Of a stretch of DNA of 64,000 nucleotides, positions 49,027 to 61,460 are shown one piece after another (positions within the stretch are counted from its first letter, which is position 1; each line of letters opens with the position of its first letter). The stretch is from Fodinicola feengrottensis (GTDB lineage: Bacteria > Actinomycetota > Actinomycetes > Mycobacteriales > HKI-0501), in contig NZ_WOTO01000008.1 in the NCBI RefSeq assembly GCF_010993775.1, positions 62,001 through 126,000 of the forward strand. The letters are read 5' to 3'. A model generated the notes under the pieces. That model was not told the origin of the DNA. It saw only the letters and a program-made list of their open reading frames with translations, and made no database searches. The position numbers and the translations under genes were made by a program.

Positions 49027-49822
49027 TCGTGTGATCCACCTTCTCCCGTTACGCACGTATCGGTCGCAGGCCGGCCCGATCACCGCGGACTCGCTGCCCA
49101 CGCAGGGATTCGTGCACTGCTCACCGGACGAGCGAACGATGCTCCAGGTGGCGAACCGTTTCTACGCCGACGCGGCCGAGCCGATGGTCGCGCTGGTGCT
49201 GGACACCGCCAAAATCTCTCCGCCGGTACGTACGTCTCGAGGCCGCCGACCCGCCGTCCCCCCCGACGACACTCCCGGGCTGCTTTTCCCGCATGTGTAC
49301 GGAACCATCGACCGCGACGCGGTCGTCGAGGTCCGCTACGCCCGGCGGGACGTGACCGGCACGTATGTGTCGCTGGACTCGCGGTCGGCGACCGCTGAGG
49401 CGCTGGATCTGTTGCCTCACCCCGAAGGCGGTTGGTACGGCGAGACCTGGCGAACTACTGCGACGTACCAGCCGGACGGTTATCCGGGGCCGCGATCCAG
49501 CGCCACCGGGATCTACTACCTGCTGGCGCCGGGCGAGTTCTCGGCATGGCACCGGGTGCGGTCGGACGAGGTGTGGCTGTGGCATTTGGGCCTGCCGCTG
49601 CGATTGACGCTGGGCGGCACCGACGAGCGTCCGGCCGAACCGGAATCCCGCATTCTGGGTGGTGAGCTGGTCGCCGGCCAACGCCCACAACTGCTGGTGC
49701 CGGCCGGTCACTGGCAGTCCGCCGAGCCGATCGAGGACGGCACGGCCAACGAGGTGCTGGTCAGTTGCGTGGTCTCGCCAGGCTTCGACTTCGCCGATTT
49801 TTCCGTCCCCGACCTGGGATAA
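49016..49822 (+). CDS. Fusion of DUF952 and cupin DUF985 domains
   Basis: 268 residues. Residues about 5-105 form a DUF952 domain (VIHLLPLRTYRSQ, GFVHCSPDERTMLQVANRFY, LLFPHVYGTIDRDAVVEV); residues about 115-265 form a DUF985 cupin (LDLLPHPEGGWYGETWRT, RSSATGIYYLLAPGEFSAWHRV, DEVWLWHLG, LVSCVVSPGFDFADFSV). A patch near 49225-49262 (TSRGRRPAVPP) is probably out of frame between two indels, one in a tandem ACGT repeat; the other frame gives LEAADPPSPPDD. GTG 49016 overlaps the MFS gene. The two domains usually occur as separate proteins. Function unknown. Confidence 0.82.
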   Translation: MSPDRVIHLLPLRTYRSQAGPITADSLPTQGFVHCSPDERTMLQVANRFYADAAEPMVALVLDTAKISPPVRTSRGRRPAVPPDDTPGLLFPHVYGTIDRDAVVEVRYARRDVTGTYVSLDSRSATAEALDLLPHPEGGWYGETWRTTATYQPDGYPGPRSSATGIYYLLAPGEFSAWHRVRSDEVWLWHLGLPLRLTLGGTDERPAEPESRILGGELVAGQRPQLLVPAGHWQSAEPIEDGTANEVLVSCVVSPGFDFADFSVPDLG

Positions 49823-50048
49823 CTCAACCGTCCGAGACGCTCACCGACCAGTCGCCGGCGGAGTCGGTGACCGCGGCACACAGGAGTGCCTTTCTCGACG
49901 GGTGCGCGGCGCGCTGGCGGCTGGCCGTTAGCCGGCTTTCTGGTCGGCTACTCGGTCGGCGGCACCGGCCGTTCGGACGGGTTGAAAGCACTGGTCAGGG
50001 GTCCGCTTTCGGACGTTCGGAGCGGTCCGGCGCGGTAAACTTGCCCGT

Positions 50049-50513
50049 ATGAGCACCCAGGCGGCCATCTCGGATCGAGATCTCATCGCCGCGTGGGGTC
50101 AGGTCATCGACGGGTTCGCGCGTACGCACCAACTGCTGATGGCCGAGTTCACCGAGGAGTTCGGGTTCCCGGCCGGCTGGTTCGAGGTGCTGATGCGGCT
50201 GCTGGGGGCGAACGACGAGCGCGGCCTCCCGATGACCCGGCTGGCCCGCGAGGCTTCGCTCACCAGTGGCGGGTTCACCAAGCTGGCAGACCGCCTGGAG
50301 AACGCGGGGTTGCTCGTACGCAGGGACTGCCCGAGTGACCGCCGGATGACATATGCGCAGCTCACGCCCGCTGGGCGGGATGTCGCCGAGCGGGCGCAGG
50401 CCGCGCATGCGGACGGCCTTCGGCGCTACGTCGTCGAGGTTTTGGGCGAAGACGACACCCGCAAGCTCTCGCTGCTGCTGTCGACCCTCGGCGCCGCGCA
50501 CACCAGCTGCTGA
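50049..50513 (+). CDS. MarR-family regulator
   Basis: Intact 154-residue winged-helix regulator. MTRLAREASLTSGGFTKLADRLENAGLLVRRDCPSDRR holds the recognition helix and wing with the conserved DRR, and AWGQVIDGFARTHQLLMAEF the dimerisation helix. The 226 bases before it contain no gene. It lies 93 bases upstream of the Tat-exported GH116 gene, whose promoter carries an 18-base palindrome of a size that suits a MarR dimer; this protein is one candidate for binding it. Confidence 0.9.
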   Translation: MSTQAAISDRDLIAAWGQVIDGFARTHQLLMAEFTEEFGFPAGWFEVLMRLLGANDERGLPMTRLAREASLTSGGFTKLADRLENAGLLVRRDCPSDRRMTYAQLTPAGRDVAERAQAAHADGLRRYVVEVLGEDDTRKLSLLLSTLGAAHTSC

Positions 50514-50533
50514 CCAGAAGCGGTCGTACGCCC

Positions 50534-50582
50534 TTGACCCTGCCGTCAGTCCCGGTTACCTTCGCGAGAAATCGATTTCTCG
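50534..50582 (+). promoter_or_regulatory. Promoter and palindromic operator of the GH116 gene
   Basis: TTGACC (50534-50539), a 17-base spacer and TACCTT (50557-50562) form the promoter. Two bases later the perfect palindrome CGAGAAATCGATTTCTCG (50565-50582) covers the expected start point. The site before the GH172 gene (15712-15729) matches it at 15 of 18 bases and has the same distance to its -10. Confidence 0.75.
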
Positions 50583-50605
50583 TGTTCGTACGGCAGGAGC
50601 CAGCC

Positions 50606-53600
50606 ATGACCTCCACCGACCATGAACCACAGGCCGCCCCAGCCGCCCTCAGCCGGCGGGTCTTTCTCACACTCGGTGCGATGGGCGTCGGCGCGATGTC
50701 GTTGCCCGAACGGGCCGCCGCGGCGCTGAACATCAGCCCGCAGAACCTGGTCGAGGTGCCGGCGGACAAGAACCTGTCGAGCGAGTTCGTGGCGGCTCTG
50801 ACCGCCCCCGGGGTGTCCCGACCAGGGTGACCGATCCGGCCGCGATGGCCAAGGTCGGGATGCCGGTCAGCGGGGTCTGCACGGGCCAGGTCTACCTGGC
50901 CGGCGACGGCCAGCTGTGGCTCTGGGACGTGGACAGCCAGTCGTACTACCGGCCGGGTGGCGCGACCGGCGACGGGGCCGCATTACGCGCACACCCGCTG
51001 ACCGCCACGAACCCGTTCCGGAACGGATTCGCTGTCCAGGTTTCCGAGGCTGGGCAACAAAAAATTCGCCCGTTGGATGCCAGCGGTTTCACCGAGGTCG
51101 GGTTCGTCGGGCAATATCCGGTCGGTACGGTCGAATATCGCGATGCCGGCAGTTCCCTCGCGGTCACTCTGCAAGCCCGGTCACCGTTCGTACCCACCTC
51201 GGTCGCCGACTCCAGCATTCCAGCCACCTACGTGACTTACACACTGCGCAACACCGGTCACCATCCGATCAGCGCCACTCTCGCCGGCTGGTTGGACTCG
51301 CCGGTCTGCCTGGGCGCGCGGCTGCAGCAGGCGGTCAAGCTGCGCAGCGCTGCGTTCACCGCCGGATCGGCGCGCGGGGTGGAATTCTCCGGCGCGGACG
51401 GCGGCGACGGCGGCCCGATCCAGGACGACATCGTTTTCGAGGACTGGGAACGCGACACGTACGCGCCATGGACGCCGAAGGCACCGCATTTGGTCCCGGC
51501 CCGGTCACCGAAGCGGAATGCCCGGACTATTTCAAGCGATTCGGCGCACTGAATATCACCGGCAGTCGATTCGTCACCTCGCACGACTTCCGTACGGCCA
51601 AGGGCGACATCGATCTCGCCGACCGCGCTACCGGCAAACTGACCAGCCCGGACTTCACCATTTCCCGGCGATATCTCACGGTGAACGTCGGCGGCGGCTC
51701 CTGGGCCGGTGACACCTGCGTGAACGTGGTCGTCGACGGGCAAGTCGTCGCGAGCTTCACCGGGAACAACGCCGAGCCGCTCACCGTCAAGGCCGCCGAT
51801 GTGCACAAACACCAGGGAAAAACGGCCCACATCGAAATCGTCGACCAACGTACCGGCGGCTGGGCGCATATCAACTGCGACCGGATCACCTTCACCGACA
51901 AGCCGTTGCTCGCGTACGAAGACCTGCCCGATGGTGGCACTTTCGCTTTGGCCGCACTGGATCCGGCCGCGCACGTGGTGCCGTCCATCGCGGGCGCGAC
52001 CTCATTGGATGCGATCTTCGCCGGCAAGCCCGGCCCGCCGGAGGTGCCGGCCGACGACCAGACCATCACCGGCGCGGTCAGCGTGCCGGTGACCCTACGG
52101 CCTGGCCAGTCGAAATCGGTCACCTTCGTGTTGTCGTGGTTCTTCCCACGGTTGAGCCAGAACTACGCCGGCGTGCAGTCGTACTCGAGTCTGCGCAAGC
52201 ACTACAAAAAAACACCTTCTCATCAGCTCGCCAGGTGGCTGGCGTGCCGGTTTCCCAGCAGATAGAGCAAACCGACGACTGGGTGAAGACCTGGTACGCG
52301 GACTCGACGCTGCCGCACTGGTTCCTGGAGCGTACGTTCGCGCCGGCCTCCACCCTCGGCACACTCACCTGCCAGTATTTCGACAGCGGCCGGTTCTACG
52401 CGGACGAGGGAATTTACTGCTGCGTCGGGACCTGCGAGCACGTCTGGGCGTACGCACACAGTGTGGCGCGTTGTTGTTCCCGGAACTGGAGCGGTCGGCC
52501 CGCGAGCTGGGCGATCTCGGTCCAGGTTTCAACACCACCACCGGGCAGATGGGGTTCCGGCAGGAGCAGGATCTGAACTGGGCCGCCGACGGTCAGGCCG
52601 CCACCATCCTGCGGATCTATCGCGAACATCAGATGTCCGAGGACAGCGGCTTTCTGCGCCGACTCTGGCCGAAAACCAAGCTCGCGATCCAGTTCATGAT
52701 CGGCCAGGACGGCACAGCTCCGGACGGCGTGCTGGAAGGCCGCCAGGGCAACACCGACGACCAGGACTGGTACGGCAAAATTCCATGGATCAGCGGCCTT
52801 TACGTGGCGATGCTGCAGGCCGCCGCGGCGATGGCCAGCGAGATGGCCGACCCGGTTTTCGCCGCCACCTGCCGGAACATCGCCGCGCAGGGGACCACCC
52901 ATCTGGGCACCGACATGTGGAGTGACCAGTACGGCTATTTCTACTCGCCGGTGGATTCAGCTCACCCGAACAACCTCAACTCCAACCGAGGGTGCTACAT
53001 CGACCAGCTGCACGGCCAAAACTATGCCTTGCAGCTCGGCCTTCCGCGGGTTTTCGACAAAGCGAAAACCGACATCGCGCTGAAGAACATCTTCAAGAAC
53101 AACTTCCTGCCCGACCCAGCGGACTGGGTGAAAACCCATGGACTGTACGGAAACCCGCGCGTCTACACGATGCCCGGCGAGGCCGGCACGCTGATGGGCA
53201 CCTGGCCGTACGGCGACACCGAGGTCTCCGGGCTGGTCGGCTACCTGGACGAGGTGTGGACCGGACAGGAATACCAGTTGGCGGCGCACCTGATCGCCGA
53301 GGGGCACGTCACCGAAGGTTTGACCGTCACCCGGGCGATTTATGACCGGTACGCGGCGGCCAAGCGCAACCCGTACAACGAAGTCGAGTGCTCCGATCAT
53401 TATGCCCGGGCCATGAACAGCCACGCCGTCTATCTCGCCGCCTGCGGCTACAGCTATCACGGGCGGCCGGAAAGCTTGGTTTCGCACCGAAAATCGGTCC
53501 GGAAAACTTCGCCGGCGCATTTACCACGGCAGCCGGCTGGGGCCTTTATCGGCAGACTCGCCGGCCGCACGAGCAAACCAGCACCATCGAGCTAAGGTAC

Positions 53601-53804
53601 GGAAAACTCACCCTCCGGTCCTTCGCCACCGAGCTGGCGTCGACCTGCGGATCAGTAGCGATCAGCGTGCTGCGACACGGTCGGCGGCTGCGCACGGTGG
53701 ACGGTCGGCTGAGCACCACCGACGGACAGACCACGCTCACTTTCTCCGAAGCCGTCCAGCTGGTCGCCGGTGACCAGCTGATCGTCATCTACCTGACCCG
53801 ATAG
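50606..53804 (+). CDS. Tat-exported GH116-family glycosidase with inserted beta-sandwich module, five indels
   Basis: About 1067 residues. [20 protein letters not shown] is a twin-arginine signal. The N-terminal GBA2_N-like domain has [20 protein letters not shown]. Inserted in it (about 310-430) is a module like those of levanase-type enzymes ([46 protein letters not shown]). The C-terminal (alpha/alpha)6 domain has [20 protein letters not shown] and [22 protein letters not shown]. Five single-base losses (near 50820, 51475, 52210, 52468, 53465) are needed, all in the same direction. GH116 contains beta-glucosidases, beta-xylosidases and exo-beta-D-arabinofuranosidases. ATG 50606 follows AGGAG. 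Its promoter resembles that of the GH172 gene. Confidence 0.84.
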
Positions 53805-53812
53805 CCGCAAAG

Positions 53813-53847
53813 TCGGCCGCGATGACTTATCGCGGGATCGCGGCCGA
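53813..53847 (+). terminator. Hairpin after the GH116 gene
   Basis: TCGGCCGCGAT (53813-53823) and ATCGCGGCCGA (53837-53847) pair perfectly around a 13-base loop, nine bases after the stop codon. There is no T-run. Confidence 0.65.
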
Positions 53848-54096
53848 ACCACTGCACTGGGCCGTTCCCCTGGTGCCAGTGACAGGCTGTCGCACCGATC
53901 GCGTACGGTCGTGCCCAAGCTGGCGCGATGCCACCAGGATCGCGGCCGGCCATGGCGCGATGCCGGCCCCCGCTCGACCAGCCGGGCACACGGTGTCGTC
54001 GCTGTACGAAGAGCGTCCACCGTGCAAGCATCACTACCGCCCAACCGCGAATCTGCGAAGGTGGGCGGGACGATCGTCAAGGCGGAACAGCGAACC

Positions 54097-54819
54097 ATGA
54101 GCGAGGTCACCGGCCGGCGGCAGCAGCACCGCCAGGAGATGTTGGCCGACATCGTCACCACCACCCGTGCCCTCGTGGTGGCCGACGGACCGGGCGCGGT
54201 GACGATTGCCGCCGTGGCCAGTCAGATCGGCGTCACACCACCCGCGCTTTACCGCTACGCGGACGGCCGCGACGGCCTGCTCGGGCTGGTTCGCGAGGCG
54301 GTCGCGGCCGAACTCACGGCCGAGTTGCTGAAGGCCCAGTCAGCGTCCGGCGCACAGCCGGCGGCCCAGGTGGTCGCCGTCTGCCGTCAGCTGCGGACCT
54401 GGGCGCTGCGCCACCGACCGGAGTTCGCCCTGATGTTCGCCAGCATGAGCCCGCTGCCGACCGACCAGTATCCGGCCGCCACCCGGCTGGCCCGGGTGTT
54501 CGAGGAAGCCGTCATGCGGCTGTGGGCGACCCAGCCCTTCCCGGTCCCGGCCGACGACACCCTGCCACCGCAGCTGCGTACCGGCCTGGTCGGCTACCGC
54601 GAGCGGCTGGTCACCCGGGCCGTCGAAGCTGGCATCCCGATCTCGGTGGCCGACCTGTCCGTCGCCGCCACCGCCGCGCTGCTCGACTACTGGATGCGCG
54701 TCTACGGGCTGATCATGATGGAGGTCAACGGCCACCTCCAGCACGCCATCGACGACGGCCAACCACTGCTGGACGCCCTCCTCAGCCAACTCGTCGGCAC
54801 CTCGTACGCCTCCCAGTAG
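54097..54819 (+). CDS. TetR-family regulator (WHG-type C-terminal domain)
   Basis: Intact, 240 residues from ATG 54097. The helix-turn-helix is AVTIAAVASQIGVTPPALYRY; the C-terminal domain (LRTWALRHRPEFALMFASMS, LLDYWMRVYGLIMMEVNGH) matches the WHG type. AAGGCGG lies upstream. The 249 bases before it (53848-54096) hold no gene I can support. It follows the GH116 gene but is separated from it by a hairpin, so it is a second candidate regulator of that enzyme. Confidence 0.87.
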   Translation: MSEVTGRRQQHRQEMLADIVTTTRALVVADGPGAVTIAAVASQIGVTPPALYRYADGRDGLLGLVREAVAAELTAELLKAQSASGAQPAAQVVAVCRQLRTWALRHRPEFALMFASMSPLPTDQYPAATRLARVFEEAVMRLWATQPFPVPADDTLPPQLRTGLVGYRERLVTRAVEAGIPISVADLSVAATAALLDYWMRVYGLIMMEVNGHLQHAIDDGQPLLDALLSQLVGTSYASQ

Positions 54820-54879
54820 CTCCAGCCTTTCCCCGCGTTTTGACCGCATCGACGAGGGGGGGGGAATTATCCGCCACGG

Positions 54880-54972
54880 GTACGACAACCTGCGGAGGCC
54901 GCGCTGTTTTGTCGTACGCGCGTGCTCTCATTACCCCCGCCCTTTCTGGGGTGGGGGGTGGGTTAGAGGGAA
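54880..54972. repeat. Divergent copy of the MITE-like element
   Basis: GTACGACAA (54880-54888) pairs with TTGTCGTAC (54909-54917). The following block, CCCCCGCCCTTT then GGGGTGGGGGGTGGG and TTAGAGGG, aligns with CCCCCTCCCTTTGAACGGGC, GGGGGGTGGG and TCGAGAGG of the copies at 25935 and 35166. The right end is not recognisable. The surrounding gap 54820-55105 holds nothing else except the promoter region of the decarboxylase gene. Confidence 0.6.
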
Positions 54973-55105
54973 ATTTTGCACTGATTTTTCGGTTTTCGTC
55001 TGTTTTGTCGGGCCGTAACGATCCCAAGATGTGATGCATCTGTTTCTTTCAACGCAACCGGTATTGCGGCTAACGTAATACGTACGACGGTTGTGGAGGT
55101 GGCGG

Positions 55106-56723
55106 ATGAAGATCGGCGATTACCTGTTGGCCGAGCTCGCCGGGCGCGGGGTCCGGCATTTGTTCGGGGTGCCCGGGGACTACAGCCTGGCGTTCCTCGA
55201 CCAGGTTCTGGCGCATCCGGAGGTCACGTGGGTCGGCAACTGCAATGAGCTGAACGCCGGCTACGCCGCGGATGGGTACGCGCGGATCAGCGGGCTCGGG
55301 GCGCTCTCTCTCACGTACGGCGTGGGAGAGCTGTCCGCGATCAACGCGGTGGCCGGCGCGTACGCCGAACGGGTGCCGCTGGTCGTGCTCGGCAGCCTGC
55401 CCGCGCGGCGCACCCTGGACGCCGGCCGGGTCGTGCACCACGGCCTTGGCGACGCCGACTGGCGCCGGGTGTGATTCGCGCGTACGGCGAGGTCACGGCC
55501 GCGCAGACGGTCCTCACGCCGGACAACGCGGTGGTTGAGCTGACGCGCGCGCTGGACATCGCGATGACCGAGCGTCGGCCGGTCTATATCGGCATCCCGT
55601 CGGATGTGCCGATGCTCGACCTGCCCTGCCGTCCGCCGCGCCCGCGCTGGCCGAGATTCGCGGCCTCACCTCCTCGCCCGGCGAGCTGGCCGCTTTCGCC
55701 ACCGCCGCTGGCAAACTGGCGGCCAAAGCGCGCCGGCCGGTGATCCTGCTCGGTCACGAGCTGGCCCGGTTGGGGCTCACGGACGAGGTCCAACGGCTTG
55801 GGCTGCCGGTCGCGGTGACCGCCATCGGCAAGGGGCAACTCGACGAGCAGGCGGTCGACTGGATCGGCACCTACCTCGGGCCCGCGAGCGGTCCCGGCAT
55901 CCGGGAGGCGGTCGAGGAATCGGACTGTCTGCTGGCCCTCGGAGTGGTTTTCTCGGACACCGAGACGGCCGGGTTCTCGGCCGTCCTGCCGGAGTCGGCG
56001 ATGATCGTCGTACGGCCGGAAAACGCCACTGTGGCGGGCAAGCCTTTTGGTCCGGTGGCCGCCGCCGACGCTTTGCGTGCGCTGGCCCAGCTTTTCGGCA
56101 CTCGTACGCACTCAACGACCGTCACCACCCGCGAACGCGCGGCGGACACTGACAAACTCACCCAGGATCCACTGTGGACAGAGGTAGCCGCGGCGATTCA
56201 GCCCGGAGACGTCGTCGTGGTCGATCAGGGCACGCCGTCGTTCGGGATGCTGGACCACCGGCTGCCCAGCGGGGTCAGCTACTTGGCCGGCACGTTGTGG
56301 GGATCGATCGGCTATTCGCTGCCCGCCGCGCTCGGCGCCGCGGTGGCCGCGCCGGACCGGCGGGTGCTGCTGCTGATCGGCGACGGTTCGCTGCAGCTGA
56401 CCGCGCAGGAGCTCAGCACCATGGCCCGACAGCACGCGAACATCACTGTCGTGCTGGTCAACAACGCCGGCTACACCATCGAACGCGCCATCAACGGGCC
56501 GGCCGCGGTCTATAACGACATCGCGCACTGGGACCACACCGCACTCGTACGCGCCTTGTGCGGCCCAAACGTGCAGGTCAGGCCCGCGCGTACAGTCGGA
56601 GAGCTCCGTACCGCACTAGCCGCGGGCAACGGCTTGCGAGTCATCGAGGCCTACACCGACCCCCTCGACGTGCCCTCCCTGCTCGGCCGCTTCGTGGCCG
56701 CCGTAGGAGCCGCTCAGCACTGA
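55106..56723 (+). CDS. ThDP-dependent 2-oxoacid decarboxylase (pyruvate/indolepyruvate type), two indels
   Basis: About 540 residues. The N-terminal Pyr domain has [20 protein letters not shown] and the catalytic Glu in [16 protein letters not shown] (about 49); the middle domain follows, then the PP domain with the ThDP motif [12 protein letters not shown]...[11 protein letters not shown]. Frame changes lie near 55470 and 55640, both single missing bases. ATG 55106 follows GGAGG. Members decarboxylate pyruvate, phenylpyruvate or indolepyruvate to the aldehyde; which one cannot be told here. An IclR gene follows 23 bases later and may regulate it. A ThDP synthesis gene (thiC) lies just beyond. 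Confidence 0.88.
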
Positions 56724-56746
56724 ACCCTCCCCATACAATCCCCACA

Positions 56747-57537
56747 ATGAGCACCGAGCCGGCGAAGCAGCGGACCCGCAGCCCGATTTCCAAGGCGCTG
56801 GCGGTGTGCCTCGTGGTGGCCGACAGCACCGAGCCGCTCCGACTCGCTGACCTGGCCCAACGCACCGGGATGCTGCCGCCGACCGCGCTGCGGACGGTCG
56901 CGGAGCTGGTTGAGGGGGGTGGGTGGCCCGGGACGGCTCGGATCGCTACCTGCTCGGGCCGGCGCTGCTCAAGCTGGCCCGGTCGCCGCTGCACGCCACT
57001 TCGCTGGCGGCGATGTCCCGGGTCGCGCTGCGCTGGCTGGCCGATCGGCTCGGGCTGATGGCCAACCTGCAGGTGCTGGAGAACTTCGACACCCGGATCG
57101 TTGCGGAGATCCGGTCCGTACGATATGCCCGGCTGGTCGATCGGGAAGGCGAGCGATGGCCGGCACATTCCACGGTCGCCGGGATTGTTCTGCTTTCCCA
57201 GCTGGTCGAGCCCGAACGCCGTCGCTATCTGACCGAGCTGAAATCCGCCGAGTCGCCGGAAGCCGCGGCGGCGGCGCTCGCTGAGCTGTTGAGCAGCGTA
57301 CGAGCACAGGTCACGCATTTCGACGACACCGTCGACCCGCTGCTCGCCGCGATGGCCTGCCCGATCGTCACCCCCGACGAGGCTTGTCACGGCGCGATCA
57401 GCATTGTCGGCGTACGCGCCGAAATGGCCGACCCGGACCTGCGCGACCGCTGCGAGGTCCGGCTCCGCACCGCCTGCGACGCACTCGCCCAGGCGATCAA
57501 CAACCCGGACGTATCACTCCAGGGGCTGCTCTCCTGA
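56747..57537 (+). CDS. IclR-family transcriptional regulator, one indel
   Basis: About 263 residues. The helix-turn-helix (PLRLADLAQRTGMLPPTALRTV) is followed, after a frame change near 56918 in the GGGGGG of GTTGAGGGGGGTGG, by YLLGPALLKLARSP and the ligand domain (WPAHSTVAGIVLLSQLV; VRAEMADPDLRD at the end). It is close behind the decarboxylase gene and probably regulates it or a related aromatic/oxoacid pathway. ATG 56747 has no strong ribosome-binding site. Confidence 0.87.
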
Positions 57538-57540
57538 CCG

Positions 57541-59293
<1,753 letters not shown>

Positions 59294-59370
59294 CGATGCT
59301 CTTCAGTTTTGTTGTCGGGGCCGAGGTTAACCGGGCGACCCGGCAATAATCAAGGGCCGCCCGGAAACCG

Positions 59371-60582
59371 TTATGCCGCTCGTACGAGCCGACGGGTTTC
59401 CCGCTCGACGCGGGACCGCGTTGGCTGAACCGACTCGTAGACCTGCTCGTACCGAGCCACTGTCTCGTCGATGATGCCATGTTGCGCGACCAACGGCGGC
59501 GGGCGGCGGCTCCCATCCGGGTCGCGGTGGCCGGATCGTCAATCAACTCGCGCACCCTCGCGGCCAGTTCGTCGACGTCTCCCGGCTCGAAAAGCCAACC
59601 TGTTTTTTCCCGGGACGTACCAGATGCGGCAACGCCATCGCGTTCGCCGCCACGACTGGTTTACCGGCGGCCATTGCTTCCATCGTGACCAGACTCTGCA
59701 ACTCGGCGGTGCTGGGCATGCAGAAAACATCGCATCGAGCGTACGCGGCGGTCAGCTCGTCATCGCTGACAAAGCCGTGGAAAGTCACTCGGCTGGCGAG
59801 GCCGAGCCGGTCACTTAGCGCTTCCCATTCTGAGCGGCAGCCGCCGTCTCCCACTACCTCCAGTCGTACGTCCGGACGCTCCATCCGGGCCAATGCCCGC
59901 AAGAGATCGGGCACCCGCTTCTCTTCGTCCAGCCGGCCAACGAAAAGGATGGTTGGCTCGACGGAGGTGCCGCCGGACGGCTTGAAATGGTCGAGATCGA
60001 TCCCGCACGAAATCGGGACGACCGGCTGACCCAGGTGGTGGTCGGTCAGCAGCTGAGCCGCCCGCGGAGTCGGCGTGGTCACCGCGTTTGCCTTGCGTAG
60101 GAAGCGATTCAGGTCGCTCCAAGCCAGCTTGCTGAGCGATGACCTGGTCCATTTCGGCATCCGGGTGTAGCCGAAAGCGTTGTCCGGCACGAAATGGTTG
60201 GTCGCCACCAGCGGCACCTGCCGACGCCGGGCCACTTTCGCCAACACCCGCCCCATCACGAAATGCGCCTGAACGTGAATGACATCCGGCCGCAGCTCGT
60301 CGATCAGCGCATCCACTGGGCCGGCGATTTGCCACGGCAGGCAAGTGCTCAGAGTCGGGTGGATAGGCGTGAGATAAGCCGGAAAACGGTGTACGGTGAC
60401 GCCCGGTAAGGCCGGCAGCGGCACGTCCGGCTGAATTGTCTGCGGGCAGATTACGTGCACGTCGTGACCACGAGCGGCCAGCCCCATCGCCAGCCGGGCA
60501 CCGAAATTCGCCGCGCCATTGATGTCCGGCGGGAAGGTGTCGGCGCCGATGAGAATGCGCGCGCGGCGGGACGGCGGTCACA
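59371..60582 (-). CDS. GT4-family glycosyltransferase, three indels
   Basis: About 403 residues. The N-terminal GT-B domain: FPPDINGAANFGARLAMGLA, then HDVHVICP; the C-terminal donor-binding domain: TILFVGRLDEEKRVPDLLRAL, FHGFVSDDELTAAYARCDVF and CMPSTAELQSLVTMEAMAAG with the EX7E Glu. Frame changes lie near 60560 (CGCGCGC tract), near 59600 (after LVRPGK) and near 59475; the restored end is HGIIDETVARYEQVYESVQP up to TAA 59371. It resembles mannosyl/glucosyl-lipid transferases of actinobacteria, but donor and acceptor cannot be read. GTG 60582 overlaps the stop of the DMT gene. Confidence 0.85.
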
Positions 60583-61460
60583 AGTGTCTCCTGTTCGTAG
60601 TGAGCGGACACCGGTTCGATGCGCGACCCGGTTCCGGGCGAGCAGAACAATGCCGGCCACCGCGGTCGCCGCGGCCAGGATTTCCAGCGCCAGCACACCG
60701 GAAGTCGGTGCTGGCGTCTCGCCCAGCAGAGCCGCGCCAAGGCCGATCGACACCAGTGGGTCGAAAACCGTGACGGCCGCGATCACCACATCGGACGCAC
60801 CACTGGAATATGCCTGCTGGACCAGATACGCACCGACCGTGACGGCCACCCCGATCCCGACAGCGGTCCCCAGCAACACCGGAATCCGTTGCGCGGCGAA
60901 GAATTCCTGAGCGCCGGCCCGTACAAGTGTCGAGACCAGGCCAAAAGCCATGCCGCCGCCGACCGCGCTGGACAGCACCGGATCCGGCCGTTGGTCCGCC
61001 AGGCGATCGTGGCGGCCACCGCGACCAGCAAACCGATCAGGCCGATGGCGATGCTCTCCGCGTACCGTACGGTCGTACCGCCGACCGGCTGTTGCGCCGA
61101 CACCACAACGAAAATCCCGATGCCACCGGCAACCGCGAGAGCGCCGGCGATCGCTGACCGGCTGGGCCGCCGACCGGTCGCCCTGGCGTTGAGGACGGTG
61201 GTCAGCGCGGGCGCCAGCGCGCCGATCGGCTGGACCACCGCGAGCGGGGCCAGCGCCAACGCGACCAGGTGCAGGCCGGTGCCGGCGCCGAGCATCGCGC
61301 TGCCGGACAGCCATTGCCGGTTGCGCAGCATCGCCGCGATGGTGCCCAGGCCCACCCGTTCGGACGGGCCGCTCGCTCGTACGCCTCGATGCTGCAGTCT
61401 CGCCGCCAGCGCGAGGAAAACCGCGGCCACCGCGGCGAACGAGATCGCCAATGCGATCAT
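60579..61460 (-). CDS. DMT-superfamily (EamA/NIPA-like) membrane transporter, about two indels
   Basis: About 294 residues, nine to ten helices. LHLVALALAPLAVVQPIGAL and SGASDVVIAAVTVFDPLVSIGLGAALLGE are the paired conserved regions of the DMT fold. A frame change near 60975 is clear (into VLSSAVGGGMAFGLVSTLVR). The C-terminus is uncertain: the open frame continues into the glycosyltransferase gene, and one further shift would give a stop at 60579, overlapping the GTG at 60582. ATG 61460 overlaps the stop of the DUF998 gene. Substrate unknown. Confidence 0.8.
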
